64,000 nt of DNA. Source: Duganella flavida. GTDB lineage: Bacteria > Pseudomonadota > Gammaproteobacteria > Burkholderiales > Burkholderiaceae_D. Below the pieces are notes generated by a model. That model saw only the letters and a list, made by a program, of their open reading frames with translations. It made no database searches and was not told the origin of the DNA. The position numbers and the translations under genes are program-made. Below are positions 1 through 9,573 of the stretch, in pieces. The stretch is taken from assembly GCF_009857445.1 (NCBI RefSeq), contig NZ_WWCN01000011.1:62001-126000 (forward strand), in the 5' to 3' direction. Each line of letters starts with the position of its first letter. Position 1 is the stretch's first letter.

Positions 1-1
1 G

Positions 2-679
2 CTGGACTTCATCGAGTCCTTCACCAACCGTTTCCCGACCTACGTCGACGAATACGAAACCCTGCTGACCGACAACCGTATCTGGAAACAGCGTACCGTC
101 GGCATCGGTGTGGTGGCGCCTGAAGATGCGCTGGCCATGGGCTTCACCGGCGCCATGCTGCGCGGTTCGGGCATCCAGTGGGACTTGCGCAAGCACCAGC
201 CGTACGAAGTGTACGACCTGATGGACTTCGACATCCCTATCGGCACCAACGGCGACTGCTACGACCGCTATCTGGTTCGTGTAGAAGAACTGCGCCAGTC
301 GAACAAGATCATCAAGCAGTGCGTTGAATGGCTGCGTAACAATCCAGGTCCAGTCATGACCAGCAACCGCAAGGTTGCCCCGCCTAACCGCGTGGACATG
401 AAGACCAATATGGAATCGCTGATCCACCACTTCAAACTGTTCACCGAAGGTTTCCACGTACCGCCAGGCGAAGCCTACGCGGCCGTAGAACACCCGAAAG
501 GCGAGTTCGGTGTCTACATTGTGTCGGACGGCGCCAACAAGCCATACCGCGTGAAACTGCGCGCTCCAGACTATGCACACTTGCAGTCGCTGGATGAAAT
601 GGCGCGTGGCCACATGATTGCCGATGCCGTCACCATTATTGGTACGCAGGACATCGTGTTCGGCAGTATTGACCGCTAA
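2..679 (+). CDS. nuoD: NADH-quinone oxidoreductase subunit D, 3' part
   Basis: This is the C-terminal part (225 residues) of the 49-kDa subunit of complex I; the start lies before the window. The subunit is in the peripheral arm at the membrane junction and helps form the quinone-binding cavity. Visible family features are the [18 protein letters not shown] segment, the [18 protein letters not shown] stretch (here [14 protein letters not shown]) and the C-terminal DIVFGSIDR ending found across NuoD/Nqo4 proteins. The frame is open from base 2. nuoE follows after an 18-base gap, so this is the upstream part of a nuo operon whose nuoA-C genes should lie just outside the window. The identification is firm; only the 5' part is missing. 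Confidence 0.97.
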   Translation: MDFIESFTNRFPTYVDEYETLLTDNRIWKQRTVGIGVVAPEDALAMGFTGAMLRGSGIQWDLRKHQPYEVYDLMDFDIPIGTNGDCYDRYLVRVEELRQSNKIIKQCVEWLRNNPGPVMTSNRKVAPPNRVDMKTNMESLIHHFKLFTEGFHVPPGEAYAAVEHPKGEFGVYIVSDGANKPYRVKLRAPDYAHLQSLDEMARGHMIADAVTIIGTQDIVFGSIDR

Positions 680-697
680 GTGCGAGAGGCAAAAAGA

Positions 698-1177
698 ATG
701 TTGTTATCTGAGCAGTGCTACAAAAAAATCGATCGCGAGCTGGCCAAGTACCCAGACGATCAGCGCCAATCGGCCGTGATGGCCGCGCTGGCCCACGCCC
801 AGGTTGAACTGGGCTGGATCTCGCCTGACACCATGCAGGAACTGGCTGACTATATCCGCATGCCGGCCATCGCCGTGCAGGAAGTCGCGACCTTCTACAA
901 TATGTACAACCTGAAGCCGGTGGGTAAGCACAAGATCACCGTGTGCACCAACTTGCCTTGCGCCCTGTCGGGTGGCGAGCGCGCGGCGCATCACCTGAAA
1001 CAGAAGCTGGGCATCGACTACCGTGACACCACGGCAGACGGCGAGTTCACGCTGATGGAAGGCGAGTGCATGGGCGCCTGCGGTGACGCACCGGTGCTGC
1101 TGGTGAACAATCACCGCATGTGCAGCTTTATGTCGAACGACAAAATTGACTCCCTGGTGGAGGAACTAAAGAAATGA
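698..1177 (+). CDS. nuoE: NADH-quinone oxidoreductase subunit E
   Basis: This encodes the 24-kDa subunit of the NADH dehydrogenase module (159 residues), which carries the N1a [2Fe-2S] cluster next to the FMN site on NuoF. The four ligands are visible as Cys83 and Cys88 (CTNLPC) and Cys124 and Cys128 (CMGAC), the spacing usual for the thioredoxin-like [2Fe-2S] fold. The ATG at 698 is preferred over a GTG at 680 because GAGAGG lies just upstream at a normal distance and the protein then starts like its homologues (MLLSEQ). The stop overlaps the nuoF start by four bases (ATGA), so the two are probably translationally coupled. Confidence 0.97.
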   Translation: MLLSEQCYKKIDRELAKYPDDQRQSAVMAALAHAQVELGWISPDTMQELADYIRMPAIAVQEVATFYNMYNLKPVGKHKITVCTNLPCALSGGERAAHHLKQKLGIDYRDTTADGEFTLMEGECMGACGDAPVLLVNNHRMCSFMSNDKIDSLVEELKK

Positions 1178-2469
1178 CGTCACTCCACGACCGACACATT
1201 GATCCAGTCATTCTCGCCGGCCTCGACGGCGAGAATTGGCATTTGGAAGATTACGTCAAGCGCGGTGGCTACAGCGCGCTGCGCCGTATCATCGAAGAGA
1301 AAATCACCCCGGAACAAATCATCGCCGACCTCAAAGCGTCGTCGCTGCGCGGCCGTGGTGGCGCGGGTTTCCCTACCGGCCTGAAGTGGAGCTTCATGCC
1401 ACGCCAGTTCCCGGGCCAGAAGTACCTGGTATGTAACTCAGATGAGGGCGAACCAGGCACTTTCAAGGACCGCGACATCCTGCGCTACAACCCGCATTCG
1501 CTGATCGAAGGCATGGCCATTGGCGCCTACGCGATGGGCATCACCGTGGGCTACAACTACATCCACGGCGAAATCTTCGACGTCTACACCCGCTTTGAAG
1601 AAGCGTTGGAAGAGGCACGTGCTGCTGGCTTCCTGGGCGACAAGATCATGGGCAGCGAGTTCAGCTTCCAGCTGCACGCGCACCACGGCTACGGCGCCTA
1701 CATCTGCGGCGAAGAAACCGCGCTGCTGGAATCGCTGGAAGGCAAAAAAGGCCAGCCGCGCTTCAAGCCGCCGTTCCCTGCGTCGTTCGGCCTGTACGGC
1801 AAGCCGACCACCATCAACAACACCGAGACCTTCGCTGCCGTCCCGTTCATCTTGAACATGGGCCCGGAGAAGTACTTGGCGATTGGCCGTCCGAACAACG
1901 GCGGCTCGAAGATCTTCTCGATCTCGGGCGACGTTGAGCGTCCAGGCAACTACGAAGTCCCACTGGGCACGCCGTTTGCCAAACTGCTGGAACTGGCAGG
2001 CGGCATGCGCGGCGGTAAAAAGATCAAGGCAGTCATCCCTGGCGGTTCGTCCGCTCCAGTGGTGCGCGGCGAGATCATGATGCAAACCGACCTCGACTAC
2101 GATTCGATCGCGAAAGCGGGTTCGATGCTGGGTTCGGGCGCGGTCATCGTCATGGACGAAACCCGCTGCATGGTCAAGGCGATGGAACGCCTGGCGTACT
2201 TCTACTTTGAAGAGTCGTGCGGCCAGTGCACCCCATGCCGTGAAGGCACCGGTTGGATGTACCGCATGATCCACCGCATCGAAAACGGTCAAGGCCGCAA
2301 GTCGGACCTGGACGTGCTGAACTCGATCTGCGACAACATCCAGGGCCGCACGATTTGCGCGCTGGGCGACGCGGCAGCAATGCCTATGCGTGCGTTCATC
2401 AAGCAATTCCGCGAAGAATTTGAACACCATATCGAGCACAAGCAATGCTGCGTGCCCGCATATATCTAA
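1174..2469 (+). CDS. nuoF: NADH-quinone oxidoreductase subunit F
   Basis: This is the 51-kDa subunit (431 residues) that binds NADH and FMN and holds the N3 [4Fe-4S] cluster, the electron entry point of complex I. The glycine-rich [13 protein letters not shown] segment near residue 60 is the FMN/NADH site. Cluster ligands are Cys349, Cys352 and Cys355 (SCGQCTPC) plus Cys395 (TICALGD). The length is normal for the family. It starts on an ATG that overlaps the nuoE stop, and it ends 22 bases before nuoG. No irregularity is visible. Confidence 0.98.
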   Translation: MTSLHDRHIDPVILAGLDGENWHLEDYVKRGGYSALRRIIEEKITPEQIIADLKASSLRGRGGAGFPTGLKWSFMPRQFPGQKYLVCNSDEGEPGTFKDRDILRYNPHSLIEGMAIGAYAMGITVGYNYIHGEIFDVYTRFEEALEEARAAGFLGDKIMGSEFSFQLHAHHGYGAYICGEETALLESLEGKKGQPRFKPPFPASFGLYGKPTTINNTETFAAVPFILNMGPEKYLAIGRPNNGGSKIFSISGDVERPGNYEVPLGTPFAKLLELAGGMRGGKKIKAVIPGGSSAPVVRGEIMMQTDLDYDSIAKAGSMLGSGAVIVMDETRCMVKAMERLAYFYFEESCGQCTPCREGTGWMYRMIHRIENGQGRKSDLDVLNSICDNIQGRTICALGDAAAMPMRAFIKQFREEFEHHIEHKQCCVPAYI

Positions 2470-2491
2470 GCTGCGTCAGGTAACGATCATC

Positions 2492-4810
2492 ATGGTTGAA
2501 ATCGAAATAGACGGCAAAAAAGTCGAAGTCCCTGCTGGTAGCATGGTGATGGACGCCGCCAACAAATTGGGAACCTACATTCCGCACTTCTGCTATCACA
2601 AGAAATTGTCGATCGCTGCAAACTGCCGTATGTGCCTCGTCGAAGTGGAAAAGGCGCCTAAGCCTTTGCCAGCATGCGCCACGCCAGTATCGGCAGGCAT
2701 GATTGTGCGCTCCGCTTCCGACAAGGCCGTACAGGCACAGAAGTCGGTGATGGAATTCCTGCTGATTAACCACCCACTGGACTGCCCGATCTGCGATCAG
2801 GGCGGCGAGTGCCAGCTGCAGGATTTGGCAGTCGGCTACGGCAAGGGCGATTCGCGCTACGAAGAAGACAAGCGCGTGGTAGCTCCTAAAGACGCCGGCC
2901 CGCTGGTCTCGATGCAAGAGATGGCGCGCTGCATTCAGTGCACCCGTTGCGTACGTTTCGGCCAGGAAGTGGCCGGCGTGATGGAACTGGGCATGATCGG
3001 CCGTGGCGAACACTCGGAAATTACCGCCTTCGTCGGCCAGACCGTGAATTCGGAAATGTCCGGCAATATGATCGACCTGTGCCCAGTTGGCGCACTGACC
3101 TCGAAGCCGTTCCGTTACAGCGCACGTAGCTGGGAACTGTCGCGTCGTAAATCGGTCTCGCCGCACGACGGCCTGGGCGCCAACCTGATCGTTCAGGTTA
3201 AAGGCGGCAAGGTCAAGCGCGTACTGCCACTGGAAAACGACGCCGTCAACGAGTGCTGGATTTCCGACAAGGACCGCTTCTCGTACGAAGGCCTGGACAC
3301 CGCTGACCGTCTGACTCAGCCGATGCTGAAGCAGGGCGGCGAGTGGAAAGAAGTCGATTGGCAAACTGCGCTGGAATACGTGGCGCACGGCCTGAAAAAC
3401 ATCAAGCACGAACACGGCGTCAACGCACTGGCATCGGTCGCTACCCAGCACTCGACGCTGGAAGAGCTGCACCTGCTGCAAAAGCTGACCCGCGCCATGG
3501 GTTCGGACAGCGTGGAAACCCGTCTGCGTCAAAGCGATTTCTCGCTGGACGTAACGCCTTGGCTGGGCATGTCGATCACCGAATTCGGCGCACTGAACCG
3601 CGCTTTTGTGATCGGCTCGTTCCTGCGTAAGGATCACCCGCTGCTGGCCACCCGTCTGCGTACCGCAGTGAAGGGCGGCGCCAAGCTGTCGATCCTGCAC
3701 GCAACCGACGACGACCTGCTGATGAACGTAGCGAACAAACTGATCGTTGCTCCATCGGAGTGGCTGTCGGCGCTGTCGCAAGTTGTAGTGGCCGTAGCGA
3801 AAGCCAAAGAAGTGGCAGCTCCTGCCGGCTTCGACGGCGTGCAAGTTTCGGACGCGGCGACCGCGATCGCTGCTTCGCTGCTGTCGGGCGAGAACAAAGC
3901 CGTCTTCCTGGGCAACGCTGCAACCCAGCACCCACAAGCTGCCGCGCTGCACGCAGCCGCACAGTGGATCGCTGAACAAACCGGCGCCAAGCTGGGCTAC
4001 CTGACCGAAGCAGCCAACACCGTTGGTTCCTACATCGTCAACGCCAACGCCGGCAAGGCAGCTGCCTTCACCGAGCCGAAGCAAGCCTACCTGCTGCTGA
4101 ACGCCGAGCCAGAACTGGACGCGTACAACCCACAAGCTGCCGTCGCCGCGCTGAAAAAAGCCGAGATGGTGGTTGTGATGTCCGCTTACAAACACGGCCA
4201 GGACTACGCTGACGTGCTGCTGCCGATTTCGCCATTCAGCGAAACTTCGGGCACCTTCGTCAATGCTGAAGGCCGCGCACAAAGCTTCAACGGCACCGTC
4301 AAGCCGCTGCTGGAAACCCGCCCTGCGTGGAAAGTCCTGCGCGTGCTGGGTAACGTACTGGGCCTGCCGGGCTTCGACTACGACACCTCGGAAGCGATCC
4401 GCGACGAAGTGCTGGGCGCCGGCGTGACCGACGTTTCGGCCAAGCTCAACAACGTATCGAAACTGGCTCTGACCGCTGCTACCGCAGTGTCGACCGGCAC
4501 CGAACGTATTGCCGACGTACCGATTTACTTTGCCGACGCCGTGGTGCGCCGCGCCGAGTCGCTGCAGAAGATGGCCGACGCGGCTGCGCCGCAAGCGCAC
4601 CTGTCGAGCGCTCTGGCACAGCAACTGGGTGTAGCCGCTGGCGACAAGGTCAAAGTATCGCAAGGTTCCGGCAGCGCGATTCTGGTCGCCGCTGTTGACG
4701 CCAAACTGCCAGCCAACGCCGTGCGCGTGGCCGCTGCTCACGCATCGACCGCAGCACTGGGCGGCATGTTCGGTTCCATCACTGTAGAAAAAGCAGGAGA
4801 GGTGAAATAA
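2492..4810 (+). CDS. nuoG: NADH-quinone oxidoreductase subunit G
   Basis: This is the 75-kDa subunit (772 residues), which carries one [2Fe-2S] and several [4Fe-4S] clusters and relays electrons through the peripheral arm. The N-terminal ferredoxin domain shows Cys34, Cys45, Cys48 and Cys61; next come the His-Cys cluster region ([18 protein letters not shown]) and the [10 protein letters not shown]...CPVGAL cluster motifs; the rest is a molybdopterin-oxidoreductase-like domain without an active cofactor role. The frame stays open upstream, but the ATG at 2492 gives the conserved N terminus [16 protein letters not shown] and lies after the nuoF stop. The stop TAA overlaps the nuoH ATG by one base (TAATG). 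The C-terminal half is alanine-rich, as usual for betaproteobacterial NuoG. Confidence 0.97.
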   Translation: MVEIEIDGKKVEVPAGSMVMDAANKLGTYIPHFCYHKKLSIAANCRMCLVEVEKAPKPLPACATPVSAGMIVRSASDKAVQAQKSVMEFLLINHPLDCPICDQGGECQLQDLAVGYGKGDSRYEEDKRVVAPKDAGPLVSMQEMARCIQCTRCVRFGQEVAGVMELGMIGRGEHSEITAFVGQTVNSEMSGNMIDLCPVGALTSKPFRYSARSWELSRRKSVSPHDGLGANLIVQVKGGKVKRVLPLENDAVNECWISDKDRFSYEGLDTADRLTQPMLKQGGEWKEVDWQTALEYVAHGLKNIKHEHGVNALASVATQHSTLEELHLLQKLTRAMGSDSVETRLRQSDFSLDVTPWLGMSITEFGALNRAFVIGSFLRKDHPLLATRLRTAVKGGAKLSILHATDDDLLMNVANKLIVAPSEWLSALSQVVVAVAKAKEVAAPAGFDGVQVSDAATAIAASLLSGENKAVFLGNAATQHPQAAALHAAAQWIAEQTGAKLGYLTEAANTVGSYIVNANAGKAAAFTEPKQAYLLLNAEPELDAYNPQAAVAALKKAEMVVVMSAYKHGQDYADVLLPISPFSETSGTFVNAEGRAQSFNGTVKPLLETRPAWKVLRVLGNVLGLPGFDYDTSEAIRDEVLGAGVTDVSAKLNNVSKLALTAATAVSTGTERIADVPIYFADAVVRRAESLQKMADAAAPQAHLSSALAQQLGVAAGDKVKVSQGSGSAILVAAVDAKLPANAVRVAAAHASTAALGGMFGSITVEKAGEVK

Positions 4811-5895
4811 TGGCTCTGCCTGAATTCGTCACATCGCTGTACACGCTGGGCGAGACCAGCGTGCTGGCGCCAGTCTGGCCTGTGCTCTGGGCACTGATCA
4901 AAGTCCTGTGCGTGCTACTGCCGCTGATGGGCCTGGTTGCTTACGCCACCCTGTGGGAACGTAAGTTCATCGGCTGGATCCAGATCCGCGTCGGTCCTAA
5001 CCGCGTTGGTCCATTGGGCCTGCTGCAACCAATCGCTGACGCGCTGAAGCTGCTGTTCAAAGAGATCATCACCCCGGCCAAGGCTAACCCTGGCCTGTTC
5101 GTGATCGGTCCGATCATGACCATCATGCCGGCACTGGCGTGCTGGTCGGTGGTGCCGATGGGCCCGCAAGCTGTGATCGCTAACGTCAACGCCGGTCTGT
5201 TGCTGCTGATGGCGATTACTTCGATGGAAGTCTACGGCATCATCATCGCCGGCTGGGCGTCGAACTCGAAGTACTCCTTCATGGGCGCGATGCGCGCTTC
5301 GGCACAGATGATCTCCTACGAAATCCCGATGGGCTTCGTACTGGTGGTGGTGCTGATGGTGTCCGGTTCGCTGAACTTCATCGACATCGTTCAGGGTCAA
5401 GAGCGCGGCATGTTCGCTGCCCAAGGCCTGAACTTCCTGTCGTGGAACTTCATTCCGCTGCTGCCGCTGTTCGTGGTCTACCTGACCTCCGGCCTGGCCG
5501 AGTGCAACCGTCACCCGTTCGACGTGGTGGAAGGTGAGTCCGAGATCGTTGCCGGTCACATGGTGGAATACTCGGGTATGGCCTACGCCATGTTCATGCT
5601 GGCCGAATACGCCAACATGATCCTGATCGCCACGCTGGGTTCGATCATGTTCCTGGGCGGCTGGTCGGCGCCGTTTGCCTTCCTCGAATTCTGGGGCGGT
5701 TTCGGTGGCTTCTTCTGGTTGTTCGCTAAAGCGTTCTTCCTGGTCTCCGTCTTCATCTGGGTGCGCGGTACTTTCCCACGCTACCGTTACGACCAGATCA
5801 TGCGTCTGGGCTGGAAAGTGTTCATCCCGCTGACTCTGGTGTGGCTGGTGCTGGTTGCCGGCTGGATGCAGACCTCCTGGAATATCTGGAAGTAA
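4810..5895 (+). CDS. nuoH: NADH-quinone oxidoreductase subunit H
   Basis: This is the membrane subunit (361 residues, about eight to nine hydrophobic segments) that joins the peripheral and membrane arms and lines the quinone tunnel. Conserved family segments are visible: [26 protein letters not shown], the acidic loop [22 protein letters not shown], and [18 protein letters not shown] near the end. The start codon overlaps the nuoG stop by one base. nuoI follows 12 bases downstream behind AAGGAA. Confidence 0.98.
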   Translation: MALPEFVTSLYTLGETSVLAPVWPVLWALIKVLCVLLPLMGLVAYATLWERKFIGWIQIRVGPNRVGPLGLLQPIADALKLLFKEIITPAKANPGLFVIGPIMTIMPALACWSVVPMGPQAVIANVNAGLLLLMAITSMEVYGIIIAGWASNSKYSFMGAMRASAQMISYEIPMGFVLVVVLMVSGSLNFIDIVQGQERGMFAAQGLNFLSWNFIPLLPLFVVYLTSGLAECNRHPFDVVEGESEIVAGHMVEYSGMAYAMFMLAEYANMILIATLGSIMFLGGWSAPFAFLEFWGGFGGFFWLFAKAFFLVSVFIWVRGTFPRYRYDQIMRLGWKVFIPLTLVWLVLVAGWMQTSWNIWK

Positions 5896-5907
5896 GGAAT
5901 AAAGATT

Positions 5908-6396
5908 ATGGAACGTTTAAAAGATTTCGTCGGCAGCTTCATGCTGACCGAGCTGATCAAAGGGATGGCGCTGACGGGCAAGTACATGTTCTCGCGCAAA
6001 ATCACCGTGCAGTATCCGGAAGAGAAGACGCCGATGTCGCCTCGCTTCCGCGGTCTGCACGCGCTGCGCCGCTATCCAAATGGTGAAGAGCGCTGTATCG
6101 CTTGCAAACTGTGCGAAGCAGTGTGCCCGGCGATGGCCATTACCATCGAATCGGAACAGCGCGACGACGGTTCGCGCCGTACCACGCGTTACGACATCGA
6201 CCTGACCAAGTGCATCTTCTGCGGTTTCTGCGAAGAGTCGTGCCCGGTTGATTCGATCGTTGAAACGCACGTGCTGGAATACCACGGCGAAAAACGCGGC
6301 GATCTGTACTACACGAAAGAGATGCTGCTGGCCGTAGGCGACCGTTATGAAGACGATATCGCCGCAGCCCGCGCAGCGGACGCTCCTTATCGCTGA
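5908..6396 (+). CDS. nuoI: NADH-quinone oxidoreductase subunit I
   Basis: This is the 23-kDa ferredoxin-like subunit (162 residues), which carries the N6a and N6b [4Fe-4S] clusters that pass electrons toward N2. Two classical motifs are visible: [12 protein letters not shown] and [20 protein letters not shown]. The N-terminal amphipathic helix and the [18 protein letters not shown] lead-in are typical. A Shine-Dalgarno AAGGAA precedes the ATG. It is followed by 75 bases with a stable hairpin (6403-6428) before nuoJ, the largest gap in this part of the operon. Confidence 0.98.
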   Translation: MERLKDFVGSFMLTELIKGMALTGKYMFSRKITVQYPEEKTPMSPRFRGLHALRRYPNGEERCIACKLCEAVCPAMAITIESEQRDDGSRRTTRYDIDLTKCIFCGFCEESCPVDSIVETHVLEYHGEKRGDLYYTKEMLLAVGDRYEDDIAAARAADAPYR

Positions 6397-6402
6397 CGAA
6401 AC

Positions 6403-6428
6403 GCGGGCCGAACTTCGGTGAGGCCCGC
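6403..6428 (+). other. UUCG-capped hairpin between nuoI and nuoJ
   Basis: A 7-bp perfect stem (GCGGGCC at 6403-6409 with GGCCCGC at 6422-6428) encloses an inner ACTTCGGT, which gives a C(UUCG)G tetraloop; the GA steps between the two stems could form tandem G-A pairs. No run of T follows, so it is not a standard intrinsic terminator. In mRNA it would be very stable. A role in RNA processing or in setting differential expression of the downstream membrane-arm genes is inference. Confidence 0.55.
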
Positions 6429-6471
6429 AACAGCGATTTGATCAACAAACTGTACGTCTCTTGGGTTAGTT

Positions 6472-7113
6472 ATGGAATTTAAAACTATTTTGTTCTACGT
6501 CTTCGCGGCCATCATGGTATTGGCCTCGACGCGCGTAATTACGGCCCGTAATCCGGTGCATGCGGCACTGTTCCTGGTGCTGGCGTTCTTCAACGCCGCC
6601 GGCATCTGGATGCTGCTGGAGGCCGAGTTCCTGGCCATCGTGCTGGTACTGGTCTACGTTGGCGCCGTGATGGTGCTGTTCCTGTTCGTGGTGATGATGC
6701 TCGACATCGACACCGACAAGCTGCGCGAAAACTTCTGGGGCTACCTGCCGGTTGCCTCGCTGGTTGGCGTGGTAATCGTGCTGGAAATGGCTGCTGTGCT
6801 GTGGCGCTCCTTCCTGTCGTTCGACCAGCAGGCAGTCAATGCCGGCAATATCGGCGGCACCAAGGAACTGGGCCTGCTGATCTACACCAAATACATCTAC
6901 GGCTTTGAAATCGCCGCCGCCATCTTGCTGGTCGCGATTATTGCTGCTGTAGCGCTGACCCTGCGCAAGCGCAAGGACACCAAACACTTCGACCCAGCCG
7001 ACGCTGTCCGCGTCAAGCGTAATGACCGCCTGAAGATCGTCAAGATCGACCCGGTCAGCGCGCGCGCAGCAGGCGCGGCTGACTCGAATTCAGAAGTTAA
7101 GGAGGCACCATGA
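6472..7113 (+). CDS. nuoJ: NADH-quinone oxidoreductase subunit J
   Basis: This is a membrane-arm subunit (213 residues) with about five transmembrane helices, including the [18 protein letters not shown] segment that contains the conserved pi-bulge region of TM3, followed by MLDID. The C-terminal tail after the last helix (about residues 165-213) is charged and hydrophilic, as in other betaproteobacterial NuoJ proteins. The ATG is preceded by a weak Shine-Dalgarno. The stop overlaps nuoK by four bases (ATGA), and GGAGG within the nuoJ 3' end serves nuoK. Confidence 0.96.
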   Translation: MEFKTILFYVFAAIMVLASTRVITARNPVHAALFLVLAFFNAAGIWMLLEAEFLAIVLVLVYVGAVMVLFLFVVMMLDIDTDKLRENFWGYLPVASLVGVVIVLEMAAVLWRSFLSFDQQAVNAGNIGGTKELGLLIYTKYIYGFEIAAAILLVAIIAAVALTLRKRKDTKHFDPADAVRVKRNDRLKIVKIDPVSARAAGAADSNSEVKEAP

Positions 7114-7418
7114 CTTTATCCCTGGCTCACTACCTCGTCCTGGGCGCGATCCTGTTCGCGATCTCGATCGTTGGTATTTTCCTGAACCGCAAGAACATCA
7201 TCGTCCTGCTGATGGCCATCGAACTGATGCTGCTGGCAGTGAATATGAACTTCATCGCGTTCTCGCATTACCTCGGTGATGCGGCAGGCCAAATCTTTGT
7301 CTTCTTTATCTTGACCGTTGCTGCTGCCGAATCGGCCATCGGCCTCGCGATTCTGGTGGTGCTGTTCCGTAATCTGGACACCATCAACGTAGAAGACCTG
7401 GATAGCCTGAAGGGCTAA
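7110..7418 (+). CDS. nuoK: NADH-quinone oxidoreductase subunit K
   Basis: This is a small membrane subunit (102 residues, three transmembrane helices). The two conserved membrane glutamates used in proton transfer are in [12 protein letters not shown] and [11 protein letters not shown]. The protein starts at an ATG that overlaps the nuoJ stop, behind a strong GGAGG. It has the normal length for the family and is followed by nuoL after 36 bases. Confidence 0.98.
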   Translation: MTLSLAHYLVLGAILFAISIVGIFLNRKNIIVLLMAIELMLLAVNMNFIAFSHYLGDAAGQIFVFFILTVAAAESAIGLAILVVLFRNLDTINVEDLDSLKG

Positions 7419-7454
7419 GTTTTAACCTCCGAAAAATAACGATTAAGGTTCATC

Positions 7455-9542
7455 ATGGCGGGTACACTTAACGCTAATCTCTTGCTAGCCGTACCGCTGG
7501 CGCCCCTCGCGGGCGCGGCGGTAGCAGGTTTGCTGGGAACACAATTCTTCGGCAACGTGGTCGGTCGCAAGACCGTGACTGCGGCGACCATCCTGGGCGT
7601 GCTGGTAGCATTCATCATTTCGGCGTTCACGCTGAATGATGTGATCAACGGCGCAGGCTTCAACGGCACCATCTACAACTGGATGACCGTGGCCGGCATG
7701 AAAATGGAAGTCGGCTTCCAGATCGATTCGCTGTCGGCGATGATGATGTGCGTGGTGACCTTCGTGTCGCTGATGGTGCACATCTACACCATCGGCTACA
7801 TGGCGGAAGACGAAGGCTATAACCGCTTCTTCTCCTACATCTCGCTGTTCACCTTCTCCATGCTGATGCTGGTGATGTCGAACAACTTCCTGCAGCTGTT
7901 CTTCGGCTGGGAAGCAGTGGGCCTGGTGTCTTACCTGCTGATCGGCTTCTGGTACACCCGTCCGACCGCTATCTTCGCTAACATGAAGGCCTTCCTGGTC
8001 AACCGTGTGGGTGACTTCGGCTTCATCCTGGGTATCGGCCTGCTGCTGGCTTACGCTGGTTCGATGAACTATCAGGAAGTATTTGCCAAGCGCGAAGCGC
8101 TGGCGCTGCTGACCCTGCCTGGCACCGACTGGATGCTGCTGACCGTGGCCTGTATCTGCCTGTTCATCGGCGCGATGGGTAAATCGGCGCAGTTCCCACT
8201 GCACGTGTGGCTGCCTGACTCGATGGAAGGTCCAACCCCGATCTCGGCACTGATTCACGCGGCAACCATGGTTACCGCTGGTATCTTCATGGTGTCGCGC
8301 ATGTCGCCGCTGTTCGAACTGTCGGATACCGCGCTGTCGTTCATCATCATCATCGGCTCGATTACCGCGCTGTTCATGGGCTTCCTGGGCATCATCCAGA
8401 ACGACATCAAACGCGTTGTGGCTTACTCGACCCTGTCGCAGCTGGGCTACATGACCGTGGCGCTGGGTTGCTCGGCTTACTCGGTAGCTGTGTTCCACCT
8501 GATGACCCACGCGTTCTTCAAGGCACTGCTGTTCCTTGGCGCTGGTTCGGTCATTATCGGTATGCACCACGATCAAGACATCCGCAACATGGGTGGCCTG
8601 CGCAAGTACATGCCGATCACCTGGATCACCTCGCTGCTGGGCTCGCTGGCTCTGATCGGTACGCCGTTCTTCTCGGGCTTCTACTCGAAAGACTCGATCA
8701 TCGAAGCCGTGGCTGAGACCCACATCGTTGGTGCTGGTTTCGCACAGTTCGCCGTACTGGCTGGCGTTTTCGTGACTGCGTTCTACTCGTTCCGTATGTA
8801 CTTCCTGGTATTCCACGGCGAAGAGCGTTTCGGCAAAGCCCACGCACACGACGACCATCATGCTCCGGCTGTTGCCGCACATGACGACCACGGTCACGAC
8901 GACCACGGTCATGACGAAGACCACGACGACCACGCTCACCATGGTCTGGAGCCTGGCCAGAAACCGCATGAATCGCCATTCGTGGTCTGGTTCCCGCTGG
9001 TTGCGCTGGCGATCCCGTCGGTCATTATCGGTGCCCTGGCTATCGGTCCTATGCTGTTCGGTGACTTCTTCAAAGGCGTGATCTTCGTCGGCGAAAACCA
9101 CCACGCAATGGAAGAGCTGGCACACGAGTTCCACGGTCCAGTCGCCATGGCGATCCACTCGCTGACTTCGCTGCCGCTGTGGCTGGCGATCGCTGGTGTG
9201 GCATCGTCGTACTACTGCTACATGATCAATCCACGCGTACCAGCATGGTTCTTCGCCAAGTTCCACGCTGTGCACACGCTGCTGGACAACAAGTACTACA
9301 TGGACAAGTTCAATCAGGCAGTCTTCGCAGGCGGCGCACGTCTGCTGGGTGAAGGCCTGTGGAACTTCGGCGACAAGAAACTGATCGACGGCCTGCTGGT
9401 GAACGGCAGCGCCAAACTGGTTGGTTGGTTCTCGACGCTGACCCGCCTGGCGCAGACCGGTTACATCTACCACTATGCGTTTGTCATGATCCTCGGCATT
9501 CTGGGGTTCCTGGTCTACTTCCTGCCGTTTTGGCACGCTTAA
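7455..9542 (+). CDS. nuoL: NADH-quinone oxidoreductase subunit L, with His/Asp-rich loop
   Basis: This is the distal antiporter-like proton-pumping subunit (695 residues), with the long lateral helix expected near the C terminus. Family landmarks are FFGWEAVGLVSYLLIGFW, GAMGKSAQFPLHVWLPDSMEGPTPISALIHAATMV and FFKALLFLGAGSVIIGMHHDQDIRNMGGL. An unusual hydrophilic loop at about residues 463-497 contains 13 histidines and many aspartates; at the DNA level it includes a 15-base unit repeated near 8888-8920. The loop lies between membrane helices in the C-terminal half. The remaining length and motifs are normal, so the enzyme should be functional. Confidence 0.97.
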   Translation: MAGTLNANLLLAVPLAPLAGAAVAGLLGTQFFGNVVGRKTVTAATILGVLVAFIISAFTLNDVINGAGFNGTIYNWMTVAGMKMEVGFQIDSLSAMMMCVVTFVSLMVHIYTIGYMAEDEGYNRFFSYISLFTFSMLMLVMSNNFLQLFFGWEAVGLVSYLLIGFWYTRPTAIFANMKAFLVNRVGDFGFILGIGLLLAYAGSMNYQEVFAKREALALLTLPGTDWMLLTVACICLFIGAMGKSAQFPLHVWLPDSMEGPTPISALIHAATMVTAGIFMVSRMSPLFELSDTALSFIIIIGSITALFMGFLGIIQNDIKRVVAYSTLSQLGYMTVALGCSAYSVAVFHLMTHAFFKALLFLGAGSVIIGMHHDQDIRNMGGLRKYMPITWITSLLGSLALIGTPFFSGFYSKDSIIEAVAETHIVGAGFAQFAVLAGVFVTAFYSFRMYFLVFHGEERFGKAHAHDDHHAPAVAAHDDHGHDDHGHDEDHDDHAHHGLEPGQKPHESPFVVWFPLVALAIPSVIIGALAIGPMLFGDFFKGVIFVGENHHAMEELAHEFHGPVAMAIHSLTSLPLWLAIAGVASSYYCYMINPRVPAWFFAKFHAVHTLLDNKYYMDKFNQAVFAGGARLLGEGLWNFGDKKLIDGLLVNGSAKLVGWFSTLTRLAQTGYIYHYAFVMILGILGFLVYFLPFWHA

Positions 9543-9573
9543 TTAGCTGATACGCAAAGAGATAACGATAACC

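Noticed and set aside
2399-4741. Long open frame of 780 codons on the reverse strand across nuoG
   Set aside because: It lies wholly opposite a certain gene and reads as a His/Arg/Gln-rich composition typical of the antisense of GC-rich coding DNA; no family motif is visible.
8880-8940. Short tandem repeats that resemble a CRISPR array at first sight
   Set aside because: The 15-base units are contiguous, in frame and encode the His/Asp-rich loop of NuoL; there are no spacers.
7485-9536. Reverse-strand frame of 683 codons opposite nuoL
   Set aside because: It is a shadow of nuoL caused by codon bias, with no recognisable domain and no ribosome-binding site.
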